From NCBI GenBank assembly GCA_934532985.1, contig CAKTAV010000004.1:153826-217825 (forward strand): 64,000 bases of DNA. The letters are read 5' to 3'. The stretch comes from an uncultured Butyricicoccus sp. (GTDB lineage Bacteria; Bacillota; Clostridia; Oscillospirales; Butyricicoccaceae). Made by a program: the position numbers and the translations under genes. This document shows, piece after piece, positions 17,301-26,080 of this stretch (positions within the stretch are counted from its first letter, which is position 1; every line of letters starts with the position of its first letter). The notes below the pieces were generated by a model. That model was not told the DNA's origin, made no database searches, and worked only from the letters and a program-made list of their open reading frames with translations.

Positions 17301-17327
17301 TTTATCATAATTCCGTCCGAAAAGCAA
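17299..17327 (-). promoter_or_regulatory. Promoter of rplS
   Basis: On the minus strand TTGCTT (17322-17327) and TAAAAT (17299-17304) are 17 bases apart, just upstream of the structured leader. Confidence 0.55.
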
Positions 17328-17365
17328 GAGAAATCCGAAAATAACCCATCGAAAAAACATTTCCC

Positions 17366-17395
17366 TTGTGAAAATTATACGATGTATGCTACACT
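17366..17395 (+). promoter_or_regulatory. Promoter of the GH13 gene
   Basis: TTGTGA (17366-17371) and TACACT (17390-17395) are 18 bases apart, 45 bases before the start codon. Confidence 0.5.
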
Positions 17396-17440
17396 ATATT
17401 TGGTGGTAATCACCAATCAAGAGAAGGAGGGATCACACGA

Positions 17441-18751
17441 ATGTGGGCCTACGAAAGTGTATTTTATCAGATCTACCCCATCGGCTTTTGCGGTGCGCCC
17501 CGCCAGAACGACGGAATCACGGTAAACCGCATCGCCAAAGTCAAGGATTGGGCGGATCACATCGTATCCATCGGCTGCAACGCCGTCTATTTTTCCCCGG
17601 TGTTTGAATCCGACAATCACGGCTATGACACGCGGGATTTTCAGAAAATCGACTGCCGTTTGGGCACAAATAAGGATTTTGCCGACATGTGCTGCACGCT
17701 GCACGACAAAGGAATCCGCATCGTCTTAGACGGTGTGTTCAACCACGTCGGCCGCGGCTTCTGGGCATTTCGTGATGTTCAGGAAAAAAAGCAGACGTCC
17801 CCTTACAAGGACTGGTTTCATATCAGCTTTGAGGGCAATTCCGGCTACAACGACGGCTTCTGGTACGATGGCTGGGAAGGCCATTATGAGCTGGTCAAGC
17901 TCAATCTGCACAATGAGGAAGTCGTACAGTATCTGTTCGACAGCATCCGCAAATGGGTGGAGGAGTTCGATATCGACGGTCTCCGTCTCGACGTCGCCTA
18001 CTCCCTCGACAAAGGATTTTTGCACCGTCTGCGCTGCTTCTGCGATGAGTTAAAGCCGGATTTCTTCCTCGTCGGCGAGGTCATGAGCAGCGATTGCTCC
18101 CCGTTCTTAGAGGACGGCATGCTGCACTCCTGCACCAACTATGACTGCTATAAAGGTCTGTACTCCTCGTTCAATTCCATGAACATGTTTGAGATCACGC
18201 ACTCTCTCTTGCGTCAATTTGGCCCAGAGCAATGGACGCTCTATAAAGGCAAGCATCTCCTGTCCTTCGTGGACAACCACGATGTCACCCGTGTCGCATC
18301 CATTTTGAACGATCCAAACCATCTGCCGCTGATCTACGCCCTCATGGTCGGCATGCCGGGCATTCCATGTATCTATTACGGCAGCGAATGGGGAGCAGAA
18401 GGCATCAAGCAGCCGGGCAGCGACGACAATCTGCGCCCCTGCTTTGACGCACCGGTATCCAACCAACTTACGGAATGGATTGCCAAGCTGGCAAAGGCAA
18501 AGCGCGAATCCAAAGCACTGTGCTATGGCGGATTTTTCAGCCGTCTGCTGACCAACAAGCAGGTCATTTTTGAACGCGAATTCGAGGGAGAGCGCGTTAT
18601 GGTCGCCATCAACGCTGATTCCGAACCGTTTATGGCACATTTTGACGCGCAAGCCGGACGAGCACAGGATCTTCTGACCGGAGCCATGCACGATTTCGGC
18701 GGTGGCTCGGAGCTTCCTCCATATTCCGCTGCCTACTGGAAGGTTTGCTAA
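17441..18751 (+). CDS. GH13 alpha-amylase-family glycosidase
   Basis: Cytoplasmic alpha-glucan hydrolase (436 aa) with no signal peptide. The GH13 regions are complete: DGVFNHVG near residue 97, GLRLDVAYS with the nucleophile Asp184, FLVGEVM with acid/base Glu213, and FVDNHDVTR with His280-Asp281. It lacks the extra N-terminal beta domain of cyclomaltodextrinases, so it is a compact member that probably acts on maltodextrins; exact specificity is not readable. AAGGAGG precedes the ATG. Confidence 0.93.
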   Translation: MWAYESVFYQIYPIGFCGAPRQNDGITVNRIAKVKDWADHIVSIGCNAVYFSPVFESDNHGYDTRDFQKIDCRLGTNKDFADMCCTLHDKGIRIVLDGVFNHVGRGFWAFRDVQEKKQTSPYKDWFHISFEGNSGYNDGFWYDGWEGHYELVKLNLHNEEVVQYLFDSIRKWVEEFDIDGLRLDVAYSLDKGFLHRLRCFCDELKPDFFLVGEVMSSDCSPFLEDGMLHSCTNYDCYKGLYSSFNSMNMFEITHSLLRQFGPEQWTLYKGKHLLSFVDNHDVTRVASILNDPNHLPLIYALMVGMPGIPCIYYGSEWGAEGIKQPGSDDNLRPCFDAPVSNQLTEWIAKLAKAKRESKALCYGGFFSRLLTNKQVIFEREFEGERVMVAINADSEPFMAHFDAQAGRAQDLLTGAMHDFGGGSELPPYSAAYWKVC

Positions 18752-18786
18752 TCCTCCTCCCAATCTCCAACCGACAATAAAACAGG

Positions 18787-18836
18787 AACCGCTTTTTGCA
18801 CGGCACATATACTGCTGTTGCGGAAAGCGGTTTTCT
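18787..18836 (+). terminator. Terminator-like hairpin after the GH13 gene
   Basis: AACCGCTTT (18787-18795) pairs with AAAGCGGTT (18824-18832) and is followed by TTTTC. It lies 20 bases before the next start codon, so it may partly attenuate the downstream gene. Confidence 0.6.
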
Positions 18837-18855
18837 ATATCGGGAGGAATGACAC

Positions 18856-19458
18856 ATGGATCTATTGATTATTCTCGCCGTTACAGCCGATGTGATGTTT
18901 GCCGCCGTTGCGTGCGGCGCATCCGGCATTCGCATTCAGCCGGTATCCTGTGCCGTTATGGCCTGTGTGAGCAGCGGCTTTATTATCCTGTCCGCTGCCG
19001 GAAGCAGTTATTTATTGCAGAATCTTCCAGAAAACACCGTCCGCTGGATCGGCTGTATCGCACTGGTGTTACTCGGTTTGGTACAAATCTTGGAGCGTCA
19101 ATGGAGACAGTTTCTCTCCCTTCTGTCCGCCTTTCTTCCACGCTTTCTTCGGCATATGGCCACCCTGCCGCAAGACTATACCAAAGCGGACTCCGACCAA
19201 AACCAGACGCTCTCACCGGCAGAGGCCTTTGTTCTCGCCATTCCTGTCTCGATTGATTCTCTCATCGGCGGTCTGAGCATTGTGACCGATGGTCCCGGCT
19301 TGGTTATCCGCTTTATCCTAGGCTTTCTCTGCGGCTACATTGCCGTATATTGCGGCAGCCGCATGGCCGCACGTATTCCCATTCATAGTCAACGGATACG
19401 CTCCTCTCTGTGCGGCTCATTGCTGATCGCATTGGGCATCGCAAAGCGTGTTCTATAA
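18856..19458 (+). CDS. YtaF/MntP-like integral membrane protein
   Basis: Protein of 200 residues with about six hydrophobic segments in two halves. Each half carries an intramembrane Asp motif, ADVMFAAVACG near residue 10 and AIPVSIDSLIGGLS near 130. This two-fold pattern matches the YtaF sporulation-membrane-protein and MntP manganese-exporter superfamily; a basic and polar loop joins the halves. Which of the two roles applies cannot be decided. It is separated from the GH13 gene by a hairpin and followed by a two-way terminator. Confidence 0.75.
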   Translation: MDLLIILAVTADVMFAAVACGASGIRIQPVSCAVMACVSSGFIILSAAGSSYLLQNLPENTVRWIGCIALVLLGLVQILERQWRQFLSLLSAFLPRFLRHMATLPQDYTKADSDQNQTLSPAEAFVLAIPVSIDSLIGGLSIVTDGPGLVIRFILGFLCGYIAVYCGSRMAARIPIHSQRIRSSLCGSLLIALGIAKRVL

Positions 19459-19460
19459 CG

Positions 19461-19490
19461 AAAAAGATCCCGTATATCCGGGATCTTTTA
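19461..19490. terminator. Bidirectional terminator
   Basis: AAAAGATCCCG (19462-19472) pairs with CGGGATCTTTT (19479-19489), with T-runs in both directions. It serves the plus-strand membrane protein gene and the minus-strand ABC-F gene. Confidence 0.85.
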
Positions 19491-19500
19491 CCTAGTTACA

Positions 19501-21273
19501 TTACTTTTCTAGCGCTTCTGCCAGCTCCTGCAGCTCAATCCAGCGTTCTGTGCGTTCATCCAGCTGCTGTTCCAGCGCTTCCTTTTTCTCTGTCAGCTCC
19601 TGCAGGCGAACAAAGTCCGTTGCCGCCTTTGGGAGTTCCTCATCAATTTCCGCAATCTTCTGTTCCAGTTTGTCCAGCTCTTCCTCAATGTGGTCAAACT
19701 CATATTGCTCCTTGTAGCTCATTTTGCGCGCCGGAGCCGCTGATTTTTTCTTTTCCTTCGGCTTTGCGGACGCAGCCGCTTCCGCAACCGGCTGTTCGCG
19801 CTTCGCTTCATAGTCAGCATAGTTGCCGAGATACTGCCGCACAGCTCCGCCCTTGCGAAACTCAAAGATGCGGTTAGATATTTTGTCTAAGAAATAGCGA
19901 TCATGCGATACCGCAATCACCGCTCCCTCAAACACCATTACATAGTTCTCCAGAATATTCAGCGTCTCAATATCCAAGTCGTTGGTCGGCTCGTCCAAAA
20001 GCAAAATATTCGGCGCGTCAATAATAACACTCAGCAAGTACAGCCGGCGCTGTTCGCCGCCGGAAAGATCGCCAATGCGCGTCCACTGCATCTCACCCGT
20101 AAACAAAAACTTCTCCAGCACCTGTGCCGCCGACAGCGTTCCATCCGGTGTCTGTACGGTTTCTGCAATGTCACGAACAAAGTCAATGACCTTTTGCTCC
20201 GGATCCATATGACTGCAATCCTGCGAGAAATATCCGATTTTAACCGTCTCGCCGATCTCAATGCTGCCGCTGTCCGGTGTGATCTGTCCCGCCAGCAGGC
20301 GCAGGAAAGTCGATTTTCCCGTGCCATTGCGTCCGACAATGCCGATACGGTCATCTCTGGCAACCTTCATCGAAAACTCATCCAAATAAGTAACGCCATC
20401 CCACGATTTACTGATCTTTTCAACGTCAATAATCTTTTTACCCAAGCGCGTGGCAATGGAGGCCAGCTCCATCTCCGGCGCTTCAATCGGCCCGCTCTGC
20501 GCTTTCAGCGCTTCAAATCGTTCGATTCGGTCACGGCTCTTGGTCCCTCTCGCCCGAGCGCCGCGTTGAATCCATGCCAGCTCTCGTTTCAACAGCGTCT
20601 GTCGCTTGCGTTCTGCCGCCGCCGCACTCATCTCACGCTCCGCCTTGCGCATCAGATAACCCGAATAATTTTCATTATAGAAATAGAGATGTCCGTGATC
20701 CAGCTCACAAATCCGGTTAGCCACGCGATCCAAAAAATAGCGGTCATGGGTAATCATAACCACCGCACCGCGATACGCGCGCAGCTGCTTTTCCAGCCAT
20801 GCCGCCGTCTCATTGTCAATATGGTTGGTCGGCTCATCTAAGATCAAAATCTCGCTGGGATTGAGCAGCGCCGAAACAATCGCGACACGTTTTTTCTGTC
20901 CGCCAGACAGCAGGCGAACGGATTTATCAAATTCCGTGACATCCAGCTGTGTCAGCAGTGTCTTGGCTTCGTAAGCGCGTTCTTCGGCAAATTCCGAATC
21001 TGCCCCACGGAATACCTGCTCCAGCACCGTGATGTCCTCGGAAAAGTCCGGCGCCTGCGGCAGATATCCGATGCGCGTGCCGTTGGCATAGGTCACGGTT
21101 CCCTCATCCGCCTCCTCCAGTCCCGCCAAAATGCGCAGGAATGTCGATTTTCCCGTGCCATTGATGCCAATAAAGCCCACTTTATCCTGCTCTTCCAGAG
21201 CGAACTGGACGTGGTCAAACATCTGATATTCGCCCCAGTTTTTCGCAATATTTTCTGCATTCAGAAGTACCAT
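19501..21273 (-). CDS. ABC-F family ATPase, Uup-like
   Basis: Soluble tandem ABC ATPase (590 aa) without membrane segments. The first nucleotide-binding domain has GINGTGKST, LSGGQKKRV and LILDEPTNHID. The second has GRNGTGKST, LSGGEQRR and LLLDEPTNDLD. The inter-domain linker contains ELAWIQRGARARGTKS, typical of Uup-type proteins. The last 90 residues are charged coiled coil, also Uup-like. ABC-F proteins act on ribosomes. The start at 21273 has AGGAG 7 bases upstream; longer in-frame starts lack this. Confidence 0.9.
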   Translation of the reverse strand: MVLLNAENIAKNWGEYQMFDHVQFALEEQDKVGFIGINGTGKSTFLRILAGLEEADEGTVTYANGTRIGYLPQAPDFSEDITVLEQVFRGADSEFAEERAYEAKTLLTQLDVTEFDKSVRLLSGGQKKRVAIVSALLNPSEILILDEPTNHIDNETAAWLEKQLRAYRGAVVMITHDRYFLDRVANRICELDHGHLYFYNENYSGYLMRKAEREMSAAAAERKRQTLLKRELAWIQRGARARGTKSRDRIERFEALKAQSGPIEAPEMELASIATRLGKKIIDVEKISKSWDGVTYLDEFSMKVARDDRIGIVGRNGTGKSTFLRLLAGQITPDSGSIEIGETVKIGYFSQDCSHMDPEQKVIDFVRDIAETVQTPDGTLSAAQVLEKFLFTGEMQWTRIGDLSGGEQRRLYLLSVIIDAPNILLLDEPTNDLDIETLNILENYVMVFEGAVIAVSHDRYFLDKISNRIFEFRKGGAVRQYLGNYADYEAKREQPVAEAAASAKPKEKKKSAAPARKMSYKEQYEFDHIEEELDKLEQKIAEIDEELPKAATDFVRLQELTEKKEALEQQLDERTERWIELQELAEALEK

Positions 21274-21325
21274 ACATACACTCCTATATTCCGATGCCAC
21301 GGCATCCATGTTTCTCTCATAAAGC

Positions 21326-21360
21326 AAAAAGTAAACCGCCGGAATACGCCGGCGGTTTAC
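21326..21360 (-). terminator. Terminator of murD
   Basis: A 12-bp stem GTAAACCGCCGG/CCGGCGGTTTAC (21331-21342 with 21349-21360) is followed on the minus strand by TTTTTG. It lies just after the murD stop. Confidence 0.9.
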
Positions 21361-21368
21361 AACTTCTC

Positions 21369-22751
21369 TTACAGAGAATTAACAATATCCTTAAAGCGGT
21401 TACCGCGCTCCATAAAATTCTTAAACAGATCAAACGATGCGCTTGCCGGAGACAAAATGACCACATCGCCGTACTCCGCATGTGCCGATGCGCCGCGAAT
21501 TGATGCCTCAAAGTCATCATAACGGAAGATCTGAAGCTCCTTCGGATTATAGTTCGCCGCCGCATGTACCGAAGCCTCAATAGCATCCGACGTCGCGCCG
21601 ACCAGATGCAACTGCTTAACGTGAGCACAGATTTCCGGGCCAAGCACGTCATACGGAATATGCTTGTCATAGCCGCCGGCAATCAGAATTAGCTTCTGCT
21701 TAAACGAGCGCAGACCGGCAATCGTACGCGTCGGGCTGGACGCAATCGAATCGTTGTAATAGCGCACGCCGTCCTTCACGCGAACCAATTCAATGCGATG
21801 CTCGACGCCGCCAAACTCATGTGCTACAGAAACCACATCGTCAAAGCTGACCATGCCATGCGTCATGCACGCCGCCGCCATATAGTTGGCAACATTGTGC
21901 GCACCCGGAATTTTAATCTCATCGGCGTTCATAATCTTGCAGCTCTGTCCATCCTCTGCATACCAGATCACGCCGTCCTGCAAATAAACGCCGTCCTGAA
22001 CCGGACCCTTCATGGAGAACTTCAGCAGCTCCACACCCGGCTGCGGTGCAAACGACTTGGAAACCTCATCATCGGCATTCAGAACCAGCTTGGCTCCCGG
22101 CTTTTGATTGAGGAAAATCTGCATCTTTGCATGAATATATTCGTCCATATCCTTATGGATATCCAAATGATTTGGGGTAACGTTGGTAACCAGCGCCGCC
22201 ATCGGACTGCACTGCATGCCCATCAGCTGGAACGACGACAGCTCCACAACCGCATAATCCTCTGGTCGCATAATCGGCACATCAGCCAGTAGCGGATGTC
22301 CAATGTTTCCTCCCAAGTGACAGGTATAACCCGCATGGCGTAGAATTTCACTGATCAGCGTTGTGGTCGTGGTCTTACCATCCGAACCGGTAATGGCCAA
22401 AACCGGACACGGGCAGACATTCAGGAACACTTCCATCTCACTGGTAATCACACTGCCCTGCTGTCTTGCCTTGACCAGCGCCGGATGATTCAGGTGCATG
22501 CCCGGCGTGCGGAAAATAATATCTCCGCCGAGATTTTTCAAATAGTCATGTCCTACACAGAATGTAACGCCCAATGCCGACAGGCCGCCATACATCTCGC
22601 CGAGTTCCTCCGGTGACTTGCGATCGTGCACCGTTACCTGTGCGCCAGCTTCCAGCAGCAGCGTAATCAGCGGCGTATTGCTGACGCCCATACCAATTAC
22701 CGTTACTTTTTTACCGCTGACATCCTGTAAAAACGTTTCATATGCATTCAT
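21369..22751 (-). CDS. murD: UDP-N-acetylmuramoylalanine--D-glutamate ligase
   Basis: Peptidoglycan precursor ligase (460 aa) that adds D-Glu to UDP-MurNAc-L-Ala. The N-terminal UDP-binding domain has VTVIGMGVSNTPL. The ATP site is AITGSDGKTTTTTLI near residue 115. The C-terminal ligase domain shows HRIELVRVKDGVRYYNDS, with the Mur-ligase HR and NDS motifs. The ATG at 22751 follows GGAGG and fits the family start; the frame runs on upstream into the rnpB terminator and was not used. Confidence 0.97.
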   Translation of the reverse strand: MNAYETFLQDVSGKKVTVIGMGVSNTPLITLLLEAGAQVTVHDRKSPEELGEMYGGLSALGVTFCVGHDYLKNLGGDIIFRTPGMHLNHPALVKARQQGSVITSEMEVFLNVCPCPVLAITGSDGKTTTTTLISEILRHAGYTCHLGGNIGHPLLADVPIMRPEDYAVVELSSFQLMGMQCSPMAALVTNVTPNHLDIHKDMDEYIHAKMQIFLNQKPGAKLVLNADDEVSKSFAPQPGVELLKFSMKGPVQDGVYLQDGVIWYAEDGQSCKIMNADEIKIPGAHNVANYMAAACMTHGMVSFDDVVSVAHEFGGVEHRIELVRVKDGVRYYNDSIASSPTRTIAGLRSFKQKLILIAGGYDKHIPYDVLGPEICAHVKQLHLVGATSDAIEASVHAAANYNPKELQIFRYDDFEASIRGASAHAEYGDVVILSPASASFDLFKNFMERGNRFKDIVNSL

Positions 22752-22777
22752 TTTTGCTTTGCCTCCGAAGCGATGCG

Positions 22778-22803
22778 ACAAGAAAACCGCCAAGGCCGGC
22801 GGT
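22778..22803 (-). terminator. Terminator of rnpB
   Basis: ACCGCC (22786-22791) pairs with GGCGGT (22798-22803), followed on the minus strand by TTTTC. It lies between the RNase P RNA and murD. Confidence 0.65.
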
Positions 22804-22825
22804 CTTCCTGCAATCAATAGTATGA

Positions 22826-23170
22826 GCAAAGAGTAAGCCGGGTTCTGTCATTGGAACAGCCATCTATCTGGGACATACGTTACCATATGCCTCTAGCCAC
22901 CTCCTCGGGACAAGCCGGGCAAGCTCATCATGTCCCTCCACGGTGTTGCTGCGGATAGAGTTTACAGAGTCCCACAGTTACCTGAAGGACTGGTGAGCTC
23001 TTACCTCGCCTTTCCACCCTTACCATGTCACGCATGGCGGTATCTCTCTGTTGCACTTTTCCTGGAGTCGCCTCCGGCGGACGTTATCCGTTATCCTGCC
23101 CTGCGCAGCCCGGACTTTCCTCATAGCACACCTTTCGGTGGTACTACGCAGCTGTTAACTTTACTCACCA
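22826..23170 (-). ncRNA. rnpB: RNase P RNA, bacterial class A
   Basis: Catalytic RNA that processes the 5' ends of tRNA precursors. Minus-strand sequence shows the conserved GAGGAAAGTCCGGGCT block near the 5' end. Later come the P10-P11 region, the AGAGGC element and the 3' block AGAACCCGGCTTACTC, which pairs with the 5' end as P1. Ends are estimated to within a few bases from P1 pairing. Confidence 0.96.
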
Positions 23171-23174
23171 TATC

Positions 23175-23203
23175 ATTATAGCCGCTTCCTCCCCGTCTGT
23201 AAA
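23175..23203 (-). promoter_or_regulatory. Promoter of rnpB
   Basis: On the minus strand TTTACA (23198-23203) and a perfect TATAAT (23175-23180) are 17 bases apart, immediately before the RNA 5' end. Confidence 0.85.
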
Positions 23204-23274
23204 TATCTATTTTATGATAATTTCACCGCGGTATTCTCTCCAAGTTTATCAAATATCTGTGTATATTCTGCCTA

Positions 23275-25098
23275 TCATTTCACGGTCACATGATACTTCC
23301 TCATCCACCAATCCATCTGCAAGAAGTACGCAATCGTCTGCGGCGTCGTCATCAGCTGTCCATACCACGGCTGCGCTCGCTCGGCTGTGAGCAGCCGTTC
23401 CAGCTCCTCCTTCTTTACGAAGTCAAACATCGGCGAGCTGCCTTGCTCCAGCAATTCCCGCAGCAGGTCAGAAACCATGGCATGATAATTCGGGTTATGT
23501 GTTTTCGGATACGGACTCTTTTTGCGCAGGCGCACCTCCTCCGGCAGCCAACCCTTTACCGCCTCACGCAGCAGCCCCTTTTCCATTCCATTGTAGTCCT
23601 TCCACTTCCACGGCACGCGGTACAGATATTCCGCAATGCGATGATCGCAAAACGGAACGCGCACCTCCAGCCCGCTGTACATACTCATTCGGTCTTTTCG
23701 CTCCAGCAGCGTAATCATAAACCACTCAAAGTTCAGCCGCGTCATTTCGCGGATGCGCCGATTTTCCTCGGTGTCACCCTCAAATCCCTGCACCTTAGCA
23801 ATCGTGCTCTGATATGCCTGATCCACATATTGTGCCGGATCACGATATTGTTTCCATTCCTCACGCAGAAAACCCGCGCGATATTCCGTGGACTGTGCCC
23901 ATGGAAATCCTGAGCGCCGCCGAACCTCCGGATCGCGGTACCACGGGTATCCGCCAAAAATTTCATCCGCACACTCACCGGAAAGTGCCACCGTCGCCAG
24001 CGATTTAATCTGTCGGCAGAACAGCAGCAGGGAAGAGTCCACATCCACCATTCCCGGCAGATCGCGTGCTTCCACTGCATCAAACAGCGCCTGCACCAGC
24101 TCCGGTGTGTCAATCGTAATCAGATGATTCTCCGCTCCAATTGCCTTGGCCGTCAGGTCAATAAAATCATCATCGGTATTGGGCTGAAAATGAGAAGAGT
24201 GGAAAAATGATCGATTGTCTTTATAGGTAACCGAAACCGTATGCAGCTTCTTCCCCTGCTTCCGATATTCCTGCGCCGCCAGCGAGGAGAGAATGCTGGA
24301 ATCCAGCCCGCCGGATAAAAATGTGCACAGCGGCACATCACTCACCAGCTGCCGCCGCACCGCATCCTGTACCAGTTCTCGTACCGTTGCAATTGTCTGC
24401 TCCAGGCTATCCTCATGCGGCCCATCTGTCACGCTCCAATAACGCCGCAGCTGCAAGCCGCGCTTTTGGTCAAACCATCCGCAGCAGCCCGGTTCGATCT
24501 CCCGAATTCCGCAGAACACCCCGCTTCCCGGCTTATGCCCCGGTCCCATCAGCATGAGCTGAAAAATCGACTCTGCGTCAATCTGTGCCGGAATATCCGG
24601 ATGCAGCAATAATGTTTTTAGTTCGGATGCAAACGCAAATCCGCCTCTTTTCTCTGCAAAAAAGAGTGGTTTTACACCCAGGCGATCCCGTGCAAAATAC
24701 AGTGCATTACTTTCCGAATCCCAAATTGCAAACGCAAATATGCCATTTAGTCGAGTGACACAGTCCTCTCCCCACTCGACATAAGCGTGCAATACCAGCT
24801 CGGTATCCGACGCTGTCTGTAACATGTGTTTTCGGCGCGAAAGCTCCGCTCTCAGTTCATCCGCGTTATAGAGTTCCCCGTTATATACAATCACGCACTC
24901 TCGTTCACCGCCACTCCAGCGCATCGGCTGAATGCCATGCTCCACATCAATGACAGACAGACGGGCATGGAGAAGCGTGACAGCCCCCTTGTGCCAGATT
25001 CCATTTTGGTCTGGCCCTCGCCGCTCCATCGACTTCAGCATACTCTGCCGAATGCTGTCCGCACAATCCATTCCCACCATACCGGCAATTCCGCACAT
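23275..25098 (-). CDS. asnB: Asparagine synthase (glutamine-hydrolysing)
   Basis: Two-domain amidotransferase (607 aa). After the initiator Met, Cys2 of MCGIAGMVG is the glutaminase nucleophile. The C-terminal synthetase domain has the PP-loop FLSGGLDSS near residue 257 and ALSGECADEIFGGYPWY near 357. The ATG at 25098 places Cys at position 2 and has AGGAGG eight bases upstream. It makes asparagine from aspartate, glutamine and ATP. Monocistronic by context. Confidence 0.96.
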   Translation of the reverse strand: MCGIAGMVGMDCADSIRQSMLKSMERRGPDQNGIWHKGAVTLLHARLSVIDVEHGIQPMRWSGGERECVIVYNGELYNADELRAELSRRKHMLQTASDTELVLHAYVEWGEDCVTRLNGIFAFAIWDSESNALYFARDRLGVKPLFFAEKRGGFAFASELKTLLLHPDIPAQIDAESIFQLMLMGPGHKPGSGVFCGIREIEPGCCGWFDQKRGLQLRRYWSVTDGPHEDSLEQTIATVRELVQDAVRRQLVSDVPLCTFLSGGLDSSILSSLAAQEYRKQGKKLHTVSVTYKDNRSFFHSSHFQPNTDDDFIDLTAKAIGAENHLITIDTPELVQALFDAVEARDLPGMVDVDSSLLLFCRQIKSLATVALSGECADEIFGGYPWYRDPEVRRRSGFPWAQSTEYRAGFLREEWKQYRDPAQYVDQAYQSTIAKVQGFEGDTEENRRIREMTRLNFEWFMITLLERKDRMSMYSGLEVRVPFCDHRIAEYLYRVPWKWKDYNGMEKGLLREAVKGWLPEEVRLRKKSPYPKTHNPNYHAMVSDLLRELLEQGSSPMFDFVKKEELERLLTAERAQPWYGQLMTTPQTIAYFLQMDWWMRKYHVTVK

Positions 25099-25203
25099 GC
25101 ACAAACCTCCTGTCGGAATAGTCTCTTTACAGTATATGCATGTCGGCTTTTCCGTGTTCTTCTTTTTTCATCCGATCCCTTACACGTTTTTGTTGCAGAC
25201 AGC

Positions 25204-25252
25204 AAACAGGCGATGTCACAGGGACTTTTTGTCCCTGTGACATCGCCTGTTT
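25204..25252. terminator. 22-bp perfect palindrome between asnB and the HAD gene
   Basis: The arms at 25204-25225 and 25231-25252 are exactly complementary around a TTTTT loop. It lies 12 bases after the HAD phosphatase stop on the minus strand, so it most likely ends that operon, although the T-run after it is short. Confidence 0.6.
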
Positions 25253-25264
25253 CTTTCATTTTAC

Positions 25265-26080
25265 TTATGAATATTTCTGATCCAAATACGCAATTACATC
25301 CGCTATGGTATCGTGATTATTATCCGCTACCACAACATCAGCAATTGCCACCACATCCGGTCGTCCGTTTTTCGGAACAAAACCCTGTGCCGCCGCCTTC
25401 AGCATCGGAATATCATTCTGGCTGTCGCCGGCTGTATACACATGCTCCGGCTGGATGCCCAGATATTCCGCTACGCGACGCACACCGTCGCCCTTATGTC
25501 CACCCTTACAGGTCATTTCATAAAACACCGGCGTCGAAAACGTCAGGTTATAATACTCCTCCATCGGGCGAAGCTCCTTGCGGACTTCCTCGATCTGCTC
25601 CGGCGTTCCGGTAAAGTTAATCTTGCCCCACTGGCTCGGATCCTCCGGAATATCGTCAATATCCATCTCGATATACGGAACGCCAAGATTTTTGAAATGC
25701 TCCCGCGTGACCTCACTCATATTGCACACATAGGAATGGTCGAGCAGGAATACCTCAATGCCAATGTGCGGATATCGCAGCATAATTTGCTTTGCCACCA
25801 TGCGTGCACAGTCATCTAAGCCTTCCATAAACACCACGGATTCATCACGTTCATCGCACACAATCGCACCGTTCAGATAGACGTTCGGCCCCTGACACGG
25901 TACCTGCGGGCGAAATGTCGCCGTAGACGGGCGAGTACGCCCGGTTGCCAGTGAAAAGTGGCCGCCTTCTCGTGTAAAATAGTTCAGCGCTTCTACTGTC
26001 TTTTTGCCAATCAAATCGTTGTCATCCAGCAGTGTTCCGTCCATATCCGAACACAGCAGTACCCCTTCAAATTTCCCCAT
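25265..26080 (-). CDS. Cof-type HAD-superfamily phosphatase
   Basis: Phosphatase (271 aa) of the HAD IIB (Cof) subfamily. Motif I is DMDGTLLDD at residues 12-20, motif II is the SLATGRT region, and motif IV is AGDSQNDIPMLKAA near 218. The large type-IIB cap lies between. Substrate is unknown; relatives remove phosphate from sugar phosphates or flavin and PLP precursors. Its start overlaps the end of the rluD-like gene by 14 bases. Confidence 0.92.
   Translation of the reverse strand: MGKFEGVLLCSDMDGTLLDDNDLIGKKTVEALNYFTREGGHFSLATGRTRPSTATFRPQVPCQGPNVYLNGAIVCDERDESVVFMEGLDDCARMVAKQIMLRYPHIGIEVFLLDHSYVCNMSEVTREHFKNLGVPYIEMDIDDIPEDPSQWGKINFTGTPEQIEEVRKELRPMEEYYNLTFSTPVFYEMTCKGGHKGDGVRRVAEYLGIQPEHVYTAGDSQNDIPMLKAAAQGFVPKNGRPDVVAIADVVVADNNHDTIADVIAYLDQKYS

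Noticed and set aside
22930..23181. Plus-strand open frame across the RNase P region
   Set aside because: It is antisense to the catalytic RNA and has no independent signals.
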